A DNA stretch of 64,000 bases, from the NCBI RefSeq assembly GCF_041146395.1, contig NC_090989.1:124495501-124559500 (forward strand), written 5' to 3'. The notes under the pieces are model-generated. The model made no database searches, was not told where the DNA came from, and saw only the letters and a program-made list of their open reading frames with translations. Source of the stretch: Eulemur rufifrons (lineage: Eukaryota > Chordata > Mammalia > Primates > Lemuridae). The translations under genes and the position numbers were made by a program. Positions 36,390 through 48,639 of this stretch are shown here, piece by piece. Position 1 is the first letter of the stretch. Each line of letters opens with the position of its first letter.

Positions 36390-36600
36390 CTTTAGACCTG
36401 CATTGTCCAACATGGCATTCACAGCCTCCTAAAACTTTAATTAAAATTAAATGAAATTAAAAATTCAACTTCTCAGTTACACTGTCCATATTTCAAGTGC
36501 TCAAAGCCACATGTGACTTGTGGCTACTGTATCGGACAGCACAGTGAACACTTCCATCATTGCAGAAACTTCTGTTGGACAGCGCTAGTTGAGACCTCTC
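36390..36600. mobile_element. hAT-type MITE ('gccacatgtg' family)
   Basis: 'tagacctgcattgtccaaca', an AT-rich centre, 'tcaagtgctcaaagccacat' and 'ggctactgtatcggacagc', then 'tgttggacagcgctag'. Opposite in orientation to the copy at 10236-10430. Its upstream neighbour 36270-36350 is an irregular TA/CA/TG repeat. Confidence 0.65.
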
Positions 36601-37838
36601 ACTTACAGGGTCCCCTTGCAAAGTCTTTCCTGGGCAGGGCCCTAGTCATGTTCATATGACCACATGCTCTTATAAAATATACAGAAGTTACTCGTTATTT
36701 CCTTTTTTGTTCTAAGTAACACTTACTTTTGAAGTAACTTTGTATCTACTTTTGGATTTGTGATTTTTGTATTGAGCACCTCAAATTTTTAAAGATCAAG
36801 TCCCGTCACACTTGGATCTGCCCTTGAGCCATTACAATTCACATGGCTCCTATGTCAGAAAACCTACTCTGCTAATTCACCCAAAAACAACCAACTTTCA
36901 TGCCCCAACATATGTATGTATTTTGCTTCCCATTGTGGTTCCATTCTGATATGGAAAAACAGAGTTCTGATGAACACTGCATTCTGAGCTTTTAAAAGTC
37001 TGTGTCATGGAGACCAATGCTCTCTACAGAAATGGGCTCTTAATTTGTCTATTTTTCTCCCCCAAAGTGCTTTAAGGGAACTTTTGACTCCTCCTTTCAG
37101 TCATATTACTTATTTGAGAAGTTATTATGCACTTGTAGGTGAACATTAAATAGTCAACTCTCTCCTAATCTTGTACGTGAAATTTTTTGATGGCACCAAG
37201 ATATTTTGATAGAAGAGGCTATTATTTAATACAAGGGTCTTAAAACAAATTCAAATGAACATTTGTGAAATCAAAATATATTTTTTTAAAAATTTTGAGA
37301 GAGAGAAAAAACATTGGCAGAATGAAATTATGAATTTTATAAGCAAATCAGCTCAACTAAAAGCAATCAAACATACCTTTTAAGGAAAGGAATAACAAAC
37401 AGTAAACCAAAGTAATCAAAGTCAGGGCTGCCACCCACCAGGTGTCCACCCTGTTATCACAGCTGCTTCTTGCATACCAGGTGAATTTAATCCCATGAGT
37501 TACTGGCAGGTGTTAATAATCATTTTTAAAAAGTTCCTTGTGACTCTTCACTGATTAATTTCACCATTAAGAGAATGCTGACCTTAAACCTCAATTTTCT
37601 CCAGATTAAAAGCACTAGATATATTATTGCTTAGTGCTTGGAATAGGCTCTAATAGAGATGCTGGCAGCCAGAGAGGGAGTTAATAGTCACCAGTCTATG
37701 CTGATTCAAAATATATGCAGTGACATCTCTAATTTTAAGAAGTTGGCTGGTAAATTGTCTCACTTCTGAGTTCAGAGCTCCTGTTTTCCTTCTATGAATG
37801 CTGATAACTTGGGCACTCATTTTAAGCAGGGTACTTAC

Positions 37839-37875
37839 GACTGTGGTCTCGCACATACTGAATAAGCTCACACGT
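37839..37875 (-). CDS. COL6A6: COL6A6 exon, 37 bases: Cys linker after the helix
   Basis: Between 'gaactgcag' and 'gtaagt' on the - strand. It reads TCELIQYVRDHS plus the first base of a split codon. The Cys just after the helix is the position that forms interchain disulphides in type VI chains. The split codon is completed by the 12-base exon as CCT (Pro). Confidence 0.9.
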
Positions 37876-37995
37876 CTGCAGTTCAAAAATAAAAAAGAAA
37901 GAATTACACAACACAGACTGTTTGACCCTGAAGTTTAAAAATAAATAAATTAATGGAGTGCTCAGAGCACTCTGTTGTAGTCAGGAGATACATAC

Positions 37996-38031
37996 TGAAA
38001 ACGAAGCCAATCCTTTGGCACCTTTCACACC
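37996..38031 (-). CDS. COL6A6: COL6A6 exon, 36 bases: end of the triple helix
   Basis: Between 'gtttctctag' and 'gtatgt' on the - strand. It reads GVK-GAK-GLA-SFS: the last two Gly-X-Y triplets, a GLA, then the helix stops. Phase 0 at both ends. It is too short for ordinary gene finding and was placed by frame and by the expected helix exit. Confidence 0.9.
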
Positions 38032-39132
38032 CTAGAGAAACAAACAGACAAAAAATTTTAATGGCTCTAGACACACACATCAGTAGCCAGAACATGCACT
38101 AACATGAGCCTAAGAAAATGATAACTTTTAAAGGCTAACTCTTATTAAGTTAGAAAAATAAGAGGGGGAAAAAAAGAATACAGGTAGATACGCATCACCT
38201 AATTACAAGCAATATTTTGAGGGGAACAAACTACAAGCATCAAGCTTGACGCACCCAGGCCTCCAAAGGCTACTTTCCTCCAGCTCTATCCCCAGATGAT
38301 GAAGGTTGTCCAGACTCCAGGAACGAAGTCGACAACTTGACACTGGCTGCAGAGCTTTGGGGCAGGCCTATGACTCAGGACTAGCTAAGGCTGAACCTTA
38401 CGTGTGTGGCTGCCTCTCCCCTACAGCAGAGGTTTAGAGTTCTTCAACCCCCATGGGCCAGGGTTCTGCCCTGGCCACTGAACAGCAGCCAGAACCGAGC
38501 ATTCATCTGTTCCCTTCACTGGCTGGATGACAAAAAGCTGAGATTCAAACTGAACATCTGGAAAGGGTATCCCAACTACCTTCCAAAAAATGAATGAAAA
38601 AAAATATATATACACATATTTGTCTGGGTTGGGGAAAGAACAAAGTGGAATTGGTTTTAATTTCATGTGTTCAATTCCACCTTTGGAACAGGAAGAGTCT
38701 GGCTTTTCTCAGAAAAAGACACCCAAGAAAAAATGCCATGGAGCCCCACCCAAACCCCTGAAGCAAATAAGTTTCATGTGAATGCAACTTTGATCATATT
38801 CATTATTTATTAATTTCCTTCCACTTCCATTCATTCAATGATCACTTATTAAATGTAGAAAGAGGGCAATGATTGGACAGATAAAATTCATTGAGAATTG
38901 AGAAATACCATTTAGTCTAATACTTTTCATTTCCTTCCTCAATTTCCCCCACTTTTCAAGGGATATTTAATCAGCATTTTTTCTCCTCTGAGCCCATAAG
39001 GTAGAAGAATATAGAAGACAGTGGTCAAGCAGCAGAGACAGAAGGCACACACATTTGGACAATGAAGATTCCGTGCACTGAATTTTTCTAAAGTGGAAAG
39101 GACCTGGTGTGACTTATAGCTTTTCTACTTAC

Positions 39133-39195
39133 CTTGCGTCCAGGAGGTCCTGGCTCCCCAGGGGATCCTTGCTCTCCTGGAAGCCCAGCAGATAC
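39133..39195 (-). CDS. COL6A6: COL6A6 helix exon, 63 bases, starting with a non-Gly triplet
   Basis: The acceptor is 'ctgctttgag' and the donor 'gtaagt' on the - strand. It reads VSA-GLP-GEQ-GSP then GEP-GPP-GRK. The first triplet lacks Gly. I recall 'GKMISAGLPG' in the human chain, so this interruption is probably ancestral. An alternative acceptor at 'gcttccag' would break the phase and give 44 bases, so the 63-base form is preferred. Confidence 0.88.
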
Positions 39196-40603
39196 CTCAA
39201 AGCAGAATTTGTTTATTTAAAAGTTACATTTATACACATATGTATAATTAACATTCAAATTAAAAATTAAATTCAAATTAAAAAATTTAAATTTCAAAGG
39301 TGAAAATTCAGAAGTGAAAATTTCACTTTCATTTTAGAAAACTGGGAGATTTCTAAAAAACACAAAGAAAGGAAAAAAGTCCCCAGCAATTCTTTCTTCC
39401 CGAAATAATCTTTGTTAACATTTTAGTTTCTTTTATTACAGAGATGTTTCAACCATGAAACAAGAACGGTTTACCACAAGAAAGGAACATTCTCAGAACA
39501 AAAATAAGCTCTTGAAAATTAAAGTATGAGAGAAATGTTATAAGATAAATTCAAGGAACTCTCCCAGAAAATAGAGCAAAAAGACAAAGAGCTAGAAAAT
39601 AGGAGAGAAAAGAAAATTGAAGGAATATGTTAATATACCAAGTAGGTATTTTAAAAACAGGGGCTAGAGAAACAGAGGGCAAGAAATTATAAAAATAATT
39701 AATGAACACTTCTTTGAACTGAAGGACACATATTTCTAGGCTCAAGGGGCCTAACGAATGCCTAGGAAAATGGATAAAAATCGACCATACACCAGCTCAT
39801 AAAAACCATGAAGTATCAAAACACCAGAGACAGAAGGATAATACAATAAGGTTCCAGAGAGAGAAAACTGGTGACATTCAAAAGATCAGGAATCAGAATG
39901 GCTTTGTCCTTCCCCAAAGCAACAAAAGCAGCTAGAAATAGTAGAGAAATGACTGCCTTCAAAATTCTGAGGATTTAATTCCAACCTAGAATTGTATACA
40001 GGCCAAAATATCAATCACATCTGAAGGTAGAATAAAGCCATTTTCAGATGCTGGCTGTGTAAAAAAAAACATTGACCTCTAATTCATCTCTTAGCAGGCT
40101 ACTAGATGAGTTTTTCATGAAACAAGGGGGAACCCCAACAGGAGTGCGGGAAGGGGAACAAGAAGCCGAGATCCAACACAGAAGAGAGGCAAAGGGTCTC
40201 CCCAGGGTGGACGTGAGGGGCTGCAGTGTGGCAGCTGGGCACCAGCACAGAGGGAAACCGCAGCGTGTTGGTCAGGTCAGAAGCTTTGGGTCAGGATTAA
40301 ATTCGATAGAATATTTGCTGCATCTAAAAGTCTTCAGATAAGATTCAGACAAATGGCAAATTAAGAAAGGTAAATCAGCAACTGTTACAGTAGCAAGTCA
40401 GTTTATAATGCCTAAAACTTAAAAAATTAAGAAAGAATACAAGCATGATATTTAGAGGCATATTGTCAATTCCAAATCAATCAGTTCAGAAATGAAAGTT
40501 GTTGTTTCTAGGAAGAAGGAAATGGAAGGCGGTGAGGGGGTGGAGAGACTGTCATTTTTTTTTTTTTCTCAATAAGAAACCTTGTGAAGTTTTTGACTCT
40601 TTA
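39196..40603. other. COL6A6 intron, no recognised content
   Basis: A-rich on the + strand, with no exon or clear repeat seen. The frame at 40072-40341 has no domain. Confidence 0.4.
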
Positions 40604-40865
40604 AACCAGTGGTTTAAGAGAGTTTCTGAACTGGGGAGAATTTTTCCTACTCTTCTCCCAAGCCCCCCGCCCCGGGACATATGGCAATGTCTGAAGACAT
40701 TTTAAGTTGTCATAGCTGGGGGGGTGGGGAGGGTGGTTGATGCTGGAATCTAGCGGGTAGATGCTAAGGATGGGGCTAAACATCCTACGATGCAAGGACA
40801 GCCCCTCACAACAAGAATTATCCAGCCAAAATTGTCAATAGTGCTAACGTTGAGAAACCCTGCTT
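40604..40865 (-). mobile_element. MER20-type hAT MITE
   Basis: Reads as the reverse of the MER20 consensus: 'tggcaatgtctgaagacatt', 'tagatgctaaggatggggct' and 'aacatcctacgatgcaagg', ending 'gttgagaaaccctg'. Both inverted ends are visible. Confidence 0.85.
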
Positions 40866-40968
40866 TAAATTGTGTACATGTGTAAAGTTAGTAAAAAGAA
40901 AACTAAAAAACTGCATACAAAACACACGTATACACAAAATAAAATACGTTAAAAATCACGGCAACATT

Positions 40969-41275
<307 letters not shown>

Positions 41276-42865
41276 AAAAAAAAATTTTGAGGAAAAAAAA
41301 TCAAAGTGAAGATGTATAGAACTTTAACTAGGAATATAACTATTCCAAGAGAACTGAGGAGGAACTCAGAATTTAAGGCAAAGTTTATCAAAATCTTTTA
41401 ATAAAAACTTCAGCTCTTTCAAGAGAAAACCTGGAATTTTTCAAAGTCTAAACTTTAATTCCAAAAATGCACATGTAAAGGTGGAAAAAGCGGCTGGGTG
41501 GGTGGAATAAGCAAGTTACAAACAGCAATAAATTGTCCAACATGGAGAACAAAAAAGAAATTGGAGTATTTCCAAAGATCAAGAAAGAAAGTTTGTTTCC
41601 CATTAGTTTATTGGTTTTTAAAAGAAATTATTAATGTGCCATTGGGAGGAGGGACCCAACAAACAGTTGAACTAGTAGCATGCTTCCGATGTTTAAGGTT
41701 AAACTTCATTAACAAGCCAAGGGAAATGGTCCAGGAATACTACAATGTAGATGATATCTGTATTAATTTGAAAGTCTTTTCTAATTATTTTTCTAATTAT
41801 ATCAGTCTTTTTCATTTTTTTTGAGAGCACAATGTTAAAGAATAGCCATCCAAAAAACATGTCTGAGGAAAAGAATTATAGCTGGGAAGCAGTCCTCTTG
41901 GGAGAAGGAGATGAGGAAAAAGAGAGGTTTCCTCATTTTATACCTGTAAAACTTACATAAATAATCTCTATACAAAGTTCTTGTTATAGCTTGTAAAAAG
42001 AAAACTAGATTGGAGTAAAATTAACCATGAAGGCAAAACTGGAAACCACCTCAAGTATAAATTTTTAATCAGATTTTTTTAATCCTTGCTAATTGCCATG
42101 ACAAATTAAGGCCAGTTTGGCTGATCAGTGCTGTTCTGAGGAAAAAAGATGAAGGCTGTATTGAGAGACAATTATCTTAAGTTTTTTTTTAAATATAAAA
42201 CAGCCATCTCATTTATACACAGTCTAAGATATGTAAAGACTCTGCAAATGCAAGAAATCCATTCTCAACCCACTGAAACCCAAGACTAGCCCATGAGATG
42301 AAATGTACTGGAGACTTGTGTGTATTCAGAGTGATCTAAAACATAAGGCAATATCTAAGCCTCTCCAGAGGATTATAAAGACATATTCAGTTACATAGTA
42401 AATAGAAATGTTCTCTCTTGAGCCAAATGAGGAGGGGATCTTTCCATGTATATTTCATTAAAAGTAGTTTAACAGAACCTTAACACTGAAGACAAGATGC
42501 CAGTGGGCATTCGGTTGCACCAAACCTGCCAGGGAGACAGGATTAAACTGACCATATTTTGGCAGTGCAAAACCTGTTTTGGATCACAAGGATTCCTTAA
42601 AACAATCTTAATTCCAGTGTTAAGAGTAGTACCTTGGCAGCCAGAACAGGTGAACTTTTTCACTAAAAGCAAATAGTTCATTGCCTTCTGGCTAGCACTG
42701 AAGGATGTCTAATATATCCATTTCCCTTCTCTAAGTTTGTCTTACCAAAAAATACACACATTTTGTAAGTCTTCTGGAACAAATGACAACTCAAATGATT
42801 ATAAATGCATGAAGGACTTCCCAAAGTAATGGAGGCTGTCAGCAACTGACATCTAAGAAGCTTAC

Positions 42866-42928
42866 CATTTTGCCTCTAGCTCCCTTGGGTCCAGTCTCTC
42901 CTGGGTCACCAGGGTCCCCAATCTCACC
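42866..42928 (-). CDS. COL6A6: COL6A6 helix exon, 63 bases
   Basis: Between 'tacttatttag' and 'gtaagc' on the - strand. Seven triplets: GEI-GDP-GDP-GET then GPK-GAR-GKM. It is followed in the mRNA by the imperfect triplet VSA. Confidence 0.93.
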
Positions 42929-43676
42929 CTAAATAAGTACATTAAAATAAAATGGTTATTAAAATATGCATATATTTCACAGAGATATATTTGAGTTTTT
43001 AAAGTGATTCTAACATGAACACATTTTTCATTTATATATTTTTAACAGTCTTCTTTAAAGTTCTTTTTCCTTTTTGTTTACAAGGCTCTCTACATAGCAC
43101 ATTGCATTGTCATTGTTTTACTTTTCTGTCTCCCAGCCAAAACAAGGGCTCCTTGGAGACATGAACTATGCCATTTATTTTGTCCTCTGATTCTACCACA
43201 GGACCTGATATTTACTGAGTTCAGTAAGAGTTTCTAGAAAAAGTAAAAGCCATAGGTAAATGATGTCATTGCTAACTTATCTGAAGATAATTTATAAACA
43301 TATTGGGAAAATTGAACCAGGTGAAATCAGACAATTTTGGTTTTGTTTACATTTTACTTTTCTTTGAGCAAAGAAGAAAATATATATGACAGAGGAGAAG
43401 GAGTCCATTGGAGAAGAAAAAATTTAAAAGGATTATCTTTCTTTCTGTACCTATGAGCTAAAAAATTAGAAAAGAAATATGTTTAAGTCTTATACTTTTA
43501 AACAAATGTATAATCTTAAAAACTGAAAAAAAAAAATTGCCTGCTTCTTCTCTCCTTTTCCCCACAAAGGTAGAACATTTATATATCATTCACTATTCTC
43601 CTGTTGGCCTAGGATACATTTCATAAGCCCAGGGGTATTTCCGACTGATCTCCAGTTACTGTGAAGTACACAATAC

Positions 43677-43712
43677 CTTAGGGCCACTTTCTCCAGGGAA
43701 TCCTTCTTGCCC
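43677..43712 (-). CDS. COL6A6: COL6A6 helix exon, 36 bases
   Basis: Between 'gtcaattatag' and 'gtattg' on the - strand. Four perfect triplets: GQE-GFP-GES-GPK. Phase 0. Confidence 0.92.
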
Positions 43713-44202
43713 CTATAATTGACAACAGGAAAGATTAATACATACATGCTTCACCCAATTAGGTTTATGTTGACATTAATTTTACCTGCTGCCTCATTTA
43801 GTTTTAGTACCTCGGTATCAAGGAAGAGCTGAACAATTGGAAACTGTATCTCAGCATTTGAGAAATTAATTCCAATTTCTAAATTAAACTATTTACTGGT
43901 TTCATCCAAATATCATGACAAACCCAAGATAAGTGGTTAAAAGTACACATCTGAGGAATTATGAATCAGCTGTCTTTCTTCTGCATACATATAACAGAAT
44001 AGGTGGTCATTTGGCTGTGTGTCTCTGAAATCGTCTTAGAATGGATTTTAATGGAGAAATTTGGGAAGCCTATAGAGAGTCTAAACTTGATAATTTTCAG
44101 GTCCTTTGTTTACCTTACTTTGGCCAAAGACCATAGTTGAAGAGATATATTAATTCCTATTTGATGAAAAAAATACATATTTTATTTAAAATTAAATATT
44201 CT

Positions 44203-44539
44203 TTTTTTAATTTTTTAATTTTTTTTTGAGATACAGTGTCACTCTCTTGCCTGGGCTAGAGTGCAGTGGCATCATCATAGCTCACTGCAACCTCAAACTC
44301 CTGAGCTCAAGTGATCCTCCTGCCTCAGCCTCCTGAGTAGCTGGGACTACAGGCATGCGCCACCATGCCCGGCTAATTTTTTCTATTTTTATTTGTTTGG
44401 CTAATTTCTTTCTATTTTTAGTAGAGATGGGGTCTCGCTCTTGGCTCAGGCTGGTCTTGAACTCCTGAGCTCAAGGAATCTTCCTGCCTTAGCCTCCCAG
44501 AGTGCTAGGATTACAGGCGTGAGCCACCGTGCCCAGCCT
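44203..44539 (-). mobile_element. Alu, intermediate between AluJ and the lemur type
   Basis: Dimeric Alu on the - strand. Target-site duplication 'aaaattaaatattct' (44188-44202) and 'aaaattaaattttct' (44540-44554). The linker holds a partial form of the lemur-specific duplication. Confidence 0.9.
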
Positions 44540-44554
44540 AAAATTAAATTTTCT

Positions 44555-45605
44555 GATTATTAAAAGTAATAAATGCTGAAACATATATGAAATCAAAAGT
44601 GTAGAAAAAAGTCATCCAAATCTTACCACCCAGAAATATTATACATACTGTCATATTTCAACTTTTCAAAAATGAATTTTAGCACAATTGGCATAAATGT
44701 TTTTCTGAGTACATTCTGAATTTTTACTTGAAATTGTCACATAAAAATTTCTTTACATAATTACAAACTTCATATACTCAAACCATGTTGAAAAACTGAA
44801 ATAAAGTAAAAAAAGTTTTAGCTTCTTTTGGTTCTTTATTCTTTCAAACAGCTTCTTGCATCATTCCCATTGAGATTTGACTTGAAATTATATTGATCTT
44901 TTATCATATTTAAGACTTTCCATCTTGGTATGCCTCTCAGGTACTGAAGTTTTCCATCTCAGTAATTCTTTGTCATAGGTCTCAAACATTTTGCCGAAAG
45001 GCTATGTTTAACTATATTATGTTTTTGTGGATTTTGTAATTATGATTGGGTCTTTTTCATTATGCCTTCTTATTGGTTATTGTTGGTATATAGAAATCAG
45101 TGGTTTTGGTAAACTTATCTATCTTAGCTCTAGCCACTTAAATATTCAGTGACAATATAAAATTATCATTCTGATGTATAGTTTTATTTTTAAGTTATTG
45201 CTTGGCCTCAATGCATTTGGAAAAAACTCTGTAAAACCCCTCACTAATGGTTAAAGCAAACAAGATAAGAGTACAACAAATTTTGGAATGCCTCCCTGAG
45301 TAAATTTGAGTGCAGGGCTGCTAAGATTAGATGTAATTTTCAGCAAGTCAGACCCTAGCCACATATCACTGCAAAAAACAGAAAATTCATTTTCAAGTTA
45401 CAATTGTTTCCTGCACCCTAAACCATCACATTGTTTTCTTTTCTACCACATTCCCCACAGGATTTCAGTAAATAAATTATCCAAATATATTTCTAACTGT
45501 CCAAGACTGCCTTATTTACTGCTTTTTTTCCTCTTAAATGTGGCAAACAAAACAAGCAACAAAAAGTAAATGGAAAATGTCTAGCTTCCAGGAGATGTGA
45601 CTTAC
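44555..45605. other. COL6A6 intron, AT-rich, no recognised content
   Basis: Nothing beyond possible decayed L1 text. Confidence 0.4.
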
Positions 45606-45656
45606 TTTTGCTCCCTTACTTCCAACAGTACCATAACCTGGACTGCCATCATTACC
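45606..45656 (-). CDS. COL6A6: COL6A6 helix exon, 51 bases, with a helix interruption
   Basis: Between 'ttgtttacag' and 'gtaagt' on the - strand. It reads GND-GSP-GY-GTV-GSK-GAK: one triplet is short by a residue (Gly-Tyr-Gly), so the exon is 51 rather than 54 bases. Short interruptions of this sort are a normal feature of type VI collagen and introduce a local kink. The reading frame is intact on both sides. Confidence 0.92.
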
Positions 45657-46389
45657 CTGTAAACAAAGCGATTAATTACAAACGTTCCAGACTACAGATA
45701 AAGGCAGGCTTATTCACAAGAGATCAGCTTTTTGGTTTGCTTAAGGGAAACTGGGAAGCAGGATTCTCTGTCTGGGACAGGCCACTGATATTTTGTGATG
45801 GTAGTTACTAACGGCAACTGTCAGTAACAGACACTGAGATGCACTGTCCCTTAGTCCTCTCATCTGTAAAATGAGAATGATAATTATACCCTACTCATAG
45901 TGTTATAAGGATTACATGAGAAAATATCAGGCATATAATAATTTTTCAGAAAGAAGAGACAGTAGGATTACCTCTTCCAGATAACATTTGTATTTTAATA
46001 CCATTTTCAGTTTGCTAGGCAAAAAGAAGAACACCTAAATGCCTGGGCATTGGCTACTACTGTCTGACCCTTGTAGAAGCCCTGAGCACTGGAGAAAGGA
46101 CAGGATCAGTTTCTGATGAAGAGTCTCTGATGGGGATTATGGGGATGCCAAAGACACTTTGACTTTAAGAGCATCCCAGCCATGATGTTTTGTACCCAGG
46201 AATTGCCACCTCGGGAAAGCTGGCCAAGGAACTAATCCAAGATGAGGATAATATCTCTCTCAATGTCTAGAAAACTATAAAGCTGGACTGGGATGGTATC
46301 CTTAAAACTCTCTTTAGAGAACCACACTAGGTGTCTATTGCACTAAAAGATTCCAAGGGCCAGATTAAAGGTAGTGATAAAATGCAAAC

Positions 46390-46452
46390 CGGCAAGCCTC
46401 GAGGACCAGGAAAGCCAATAGCTCCTTTTTCTCCCAGATCTCCGGGTTCTCC
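46390..46452 (-). CDS. COL6A6: COL6A6 helix exon, 63 bases, weak donor
   Basis: The acceptor is 'ctgtttaacag' on the - strand. Seven triplets: GEP-GDL-GEK-GAI then GFP-GPR-GLP. The donor 'gtttgc' departs from consensus at three of the four bases after GT, so splicing may depend on exonic enhancers. Confidence 0.9.
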
Positions 46453-47009
46453 CTGTTAAACAGAACAATAAAATATCCCCTTGTTAGGTTGTTTTTGCAA
46501 TGGAAATTAGGAATGATGGCATGGATTCAACTGCATTCATGTGGATTACACACAATTGGTTTGTGCCCAGGAGTGTGTGTTGCGCAAGTAACAACAGGAA
46601 CAGCTATTGCTGGCCAGTGAGGAGTCCTCCACTGATAACTGAAGTCTCAGCACGTCTGACTTATTGTTTAGTGCAAGCTGCCATCTTAGCAGCTCAGTGC
46701 CATGAAAATGTCTTACCATGAGTCCAGGAGGAAGCTCTGTACTGTTTTAAAAAAATTAACAAAGTTATTTTCCATGATGATTCACATAAATCATCCAGCT
46801 GCTGCAAAAATGGCAGATTAATTAATCTAATTTTAAGGTTTTGACTGTGAATCAAGATAGTCAAGGGTTCACGACATCCCTGGCAATAGTTTCTGACTAA
46901 AAGAACATCTACTGTGGGTTATAAATCAACCTCAGGATTATGTTGAGGAAAGTTCAGCTACACGGGAAAAATGAACACAAGTTTACAAAGGAAGGTTAAC
47001 TCTTTCTAA

Positions 47010-47560
47010 AAAATAAAAAATTGTAATTTGGGAGTAGTTTTAGATTGACAGAAGTATTATGGACATAGTACAGAAAGTTCCCATGCATCCCGTATTAACT
47101 TGCCCCTGTTGTTAACATTACATTAACTAATGTCATTTTGTAGAGTACATTTGTCACAACTGAATCAATATTAACTTATTATTAACAAAAGCCTATACTT
47201 TATTCAGATTTCCTTAGTTTTTACCTAATATTCTTTTTCTGTTCCAGGATCCCATCCAGGATACCACGTGTCAAATCTCCTAAGGCTTCTCTAGACCAGG
47301 ATAGTTTATCAGACTTTGTTTCAGATAACCTTGACAGCTTTGAGGAGTATGTGTCAGGCATTTTGTAGAATGTCCCCCAACTGGGGTTTGCCTAGTGTTT
47401 TCCTGATGATTAGACTGTGTCTGTGGGCCTGGGAGAGGAAGACCACAGTGATAAAGTACATTCTCATCACATCACATTAGGGGTATGTACCAACAACATG
47501 ACTTATCACTGTCCTGTTACTGTCAATACCCCTTCTCCCCTTTCCACACTATACTTTTGT
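47010..47560. repeat. L1M-class LINE 3' end
   Basis: Follows a known old L1 3' UTR: 'cagaaagttcccatgcatcc', 'ttctgttccaggatcccatc', 'attttgtagaatgtccccca' and 'ttctcatcacatcacat'. Confidence 0.7.
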
Positions 47561-47754
47561 GGAAAGAGTGTGGAAGTGTGTGCAGCCTACACTTAAGTGG
47601 TGGGGAGAGGTTAAGTCATTTTTAGGGATAGAAAGGGAACAGTAAGTGTGAGAAGTGCAAATGGATAAATGGCCACCAGCACTGAACTCTGGGAGTGAAA
47701 CAGAAGAGGGTTCTATGGAAGGGAAGCAGATTATCTGTCCGGATGACTTTCTTT

Positions 47755-47940
47755 CAGGGCAGTAGTAGTCAAAGTGTGCTCTAGGAGCCACCCATCCCAC
47801 AGTCATCCAGGGTTCATGCATAAAAGAAAATTCTTGGACCCCACTGGATTAGTCTCTGGGAGCGGAGCCCAGAAATATGCACTTTTAAATAAGCTTCTCC
47901 GCTGATTCGCATACACACTAAAATTTGAGAACATCTGCTT
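47755..47940. mobile_element. MER5A-type hAT MITE
   Basis: 'agtcaaagtgtgctctagga', 'agtctctgggagcggagccc' and 'ctaaaatttgagaacatctgc' give a diverged MER5A. Confidence 0.65.
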
Positions 47941-48126
47941 TAAGGTAGGGAAACAAGGAAAAAGCCACATGGCCTGTCCAGGGCCATATACTTGGTCAAT
48001 TGGTGGAGCCAGGCATTGAACCCAGGATTAATTGCTGGGTTGCTTGGTTCCCTGGGAACTTGAACTTATTGGAGAAAGGCAGGGGTACATGTTTGAGGTT
48101 TATCTCAGTTAATAACGAGTCTAGAG

Positions 48127-48404
48127 CAGCAGTCCCTAACTGTCTGTCACCAGGTACCGGTTTCATGGAAGACAAATTTTCCAAGGTTGGGGGCAGGGGC
48201 AGAGCTCAGGCCATGATGTGAGTGACGGGAGCAGCTCCCCTGCCACTCACCTCCTGTTGTGCCCCTCCCCCATTCCTAAGTTTCACGGAAGACAATTCTT
48301 CCACGGACCAGGGGATGGGGGTGGGCCCAGTGGAGCTCTGCAGCCTTGTCCCTAGCAGGACACAGACTGGTACCAGTCTGCAGCCCAGGGGTTGGGGACT
48401 GTAA
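48127..48404. mobile_element. hAT-type MITE with 8-base target-site duplication
   Basis: Ends 'cagcagtccctaac' and 'gttggggactg' are inverted. The centre has 'accggtttcatggaagac' and its near repeat 'gtttcacggaagacaa'. The 8-base duplication 'gtctagag' is at 48119-48126 and 48405-48412, the length expected for hAT insertion. Confidence 0.8.
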
Positions 48405-48639
48405 GTCTAGAGGGCTCAGCCTATCCTGGGTTGCCCAGAGAGTTCGGGTTTTCTTTGAGGCACTTACCTCCCAAATTCTCACTCCCCATGTTCCTTTTAT
48501 TAATAATGATCTTCTTAGGCACAACTGCCCTGCTTGTGTCTATCTCCTTCCACACTCACCTCTGTCCAGCTCTAGGGTTCCGCCGTCTCTGCCTCCCCCG
48601 CTGGGTGCCTTCTATCACACCCAGTGGAAAGCCTTCATA

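Noticed and set aside
46717..46741. Possible extra COL6A6 exon reading LPP-GLM before a good donor (gtaagac)
   Set aside because: The good acceptor gives 25 bases and breaks the phase. The in-phase 18-base form needs a poor acceptor. The flanking exons already join as GNK-GEP with Gly in register, so nothing is missing.
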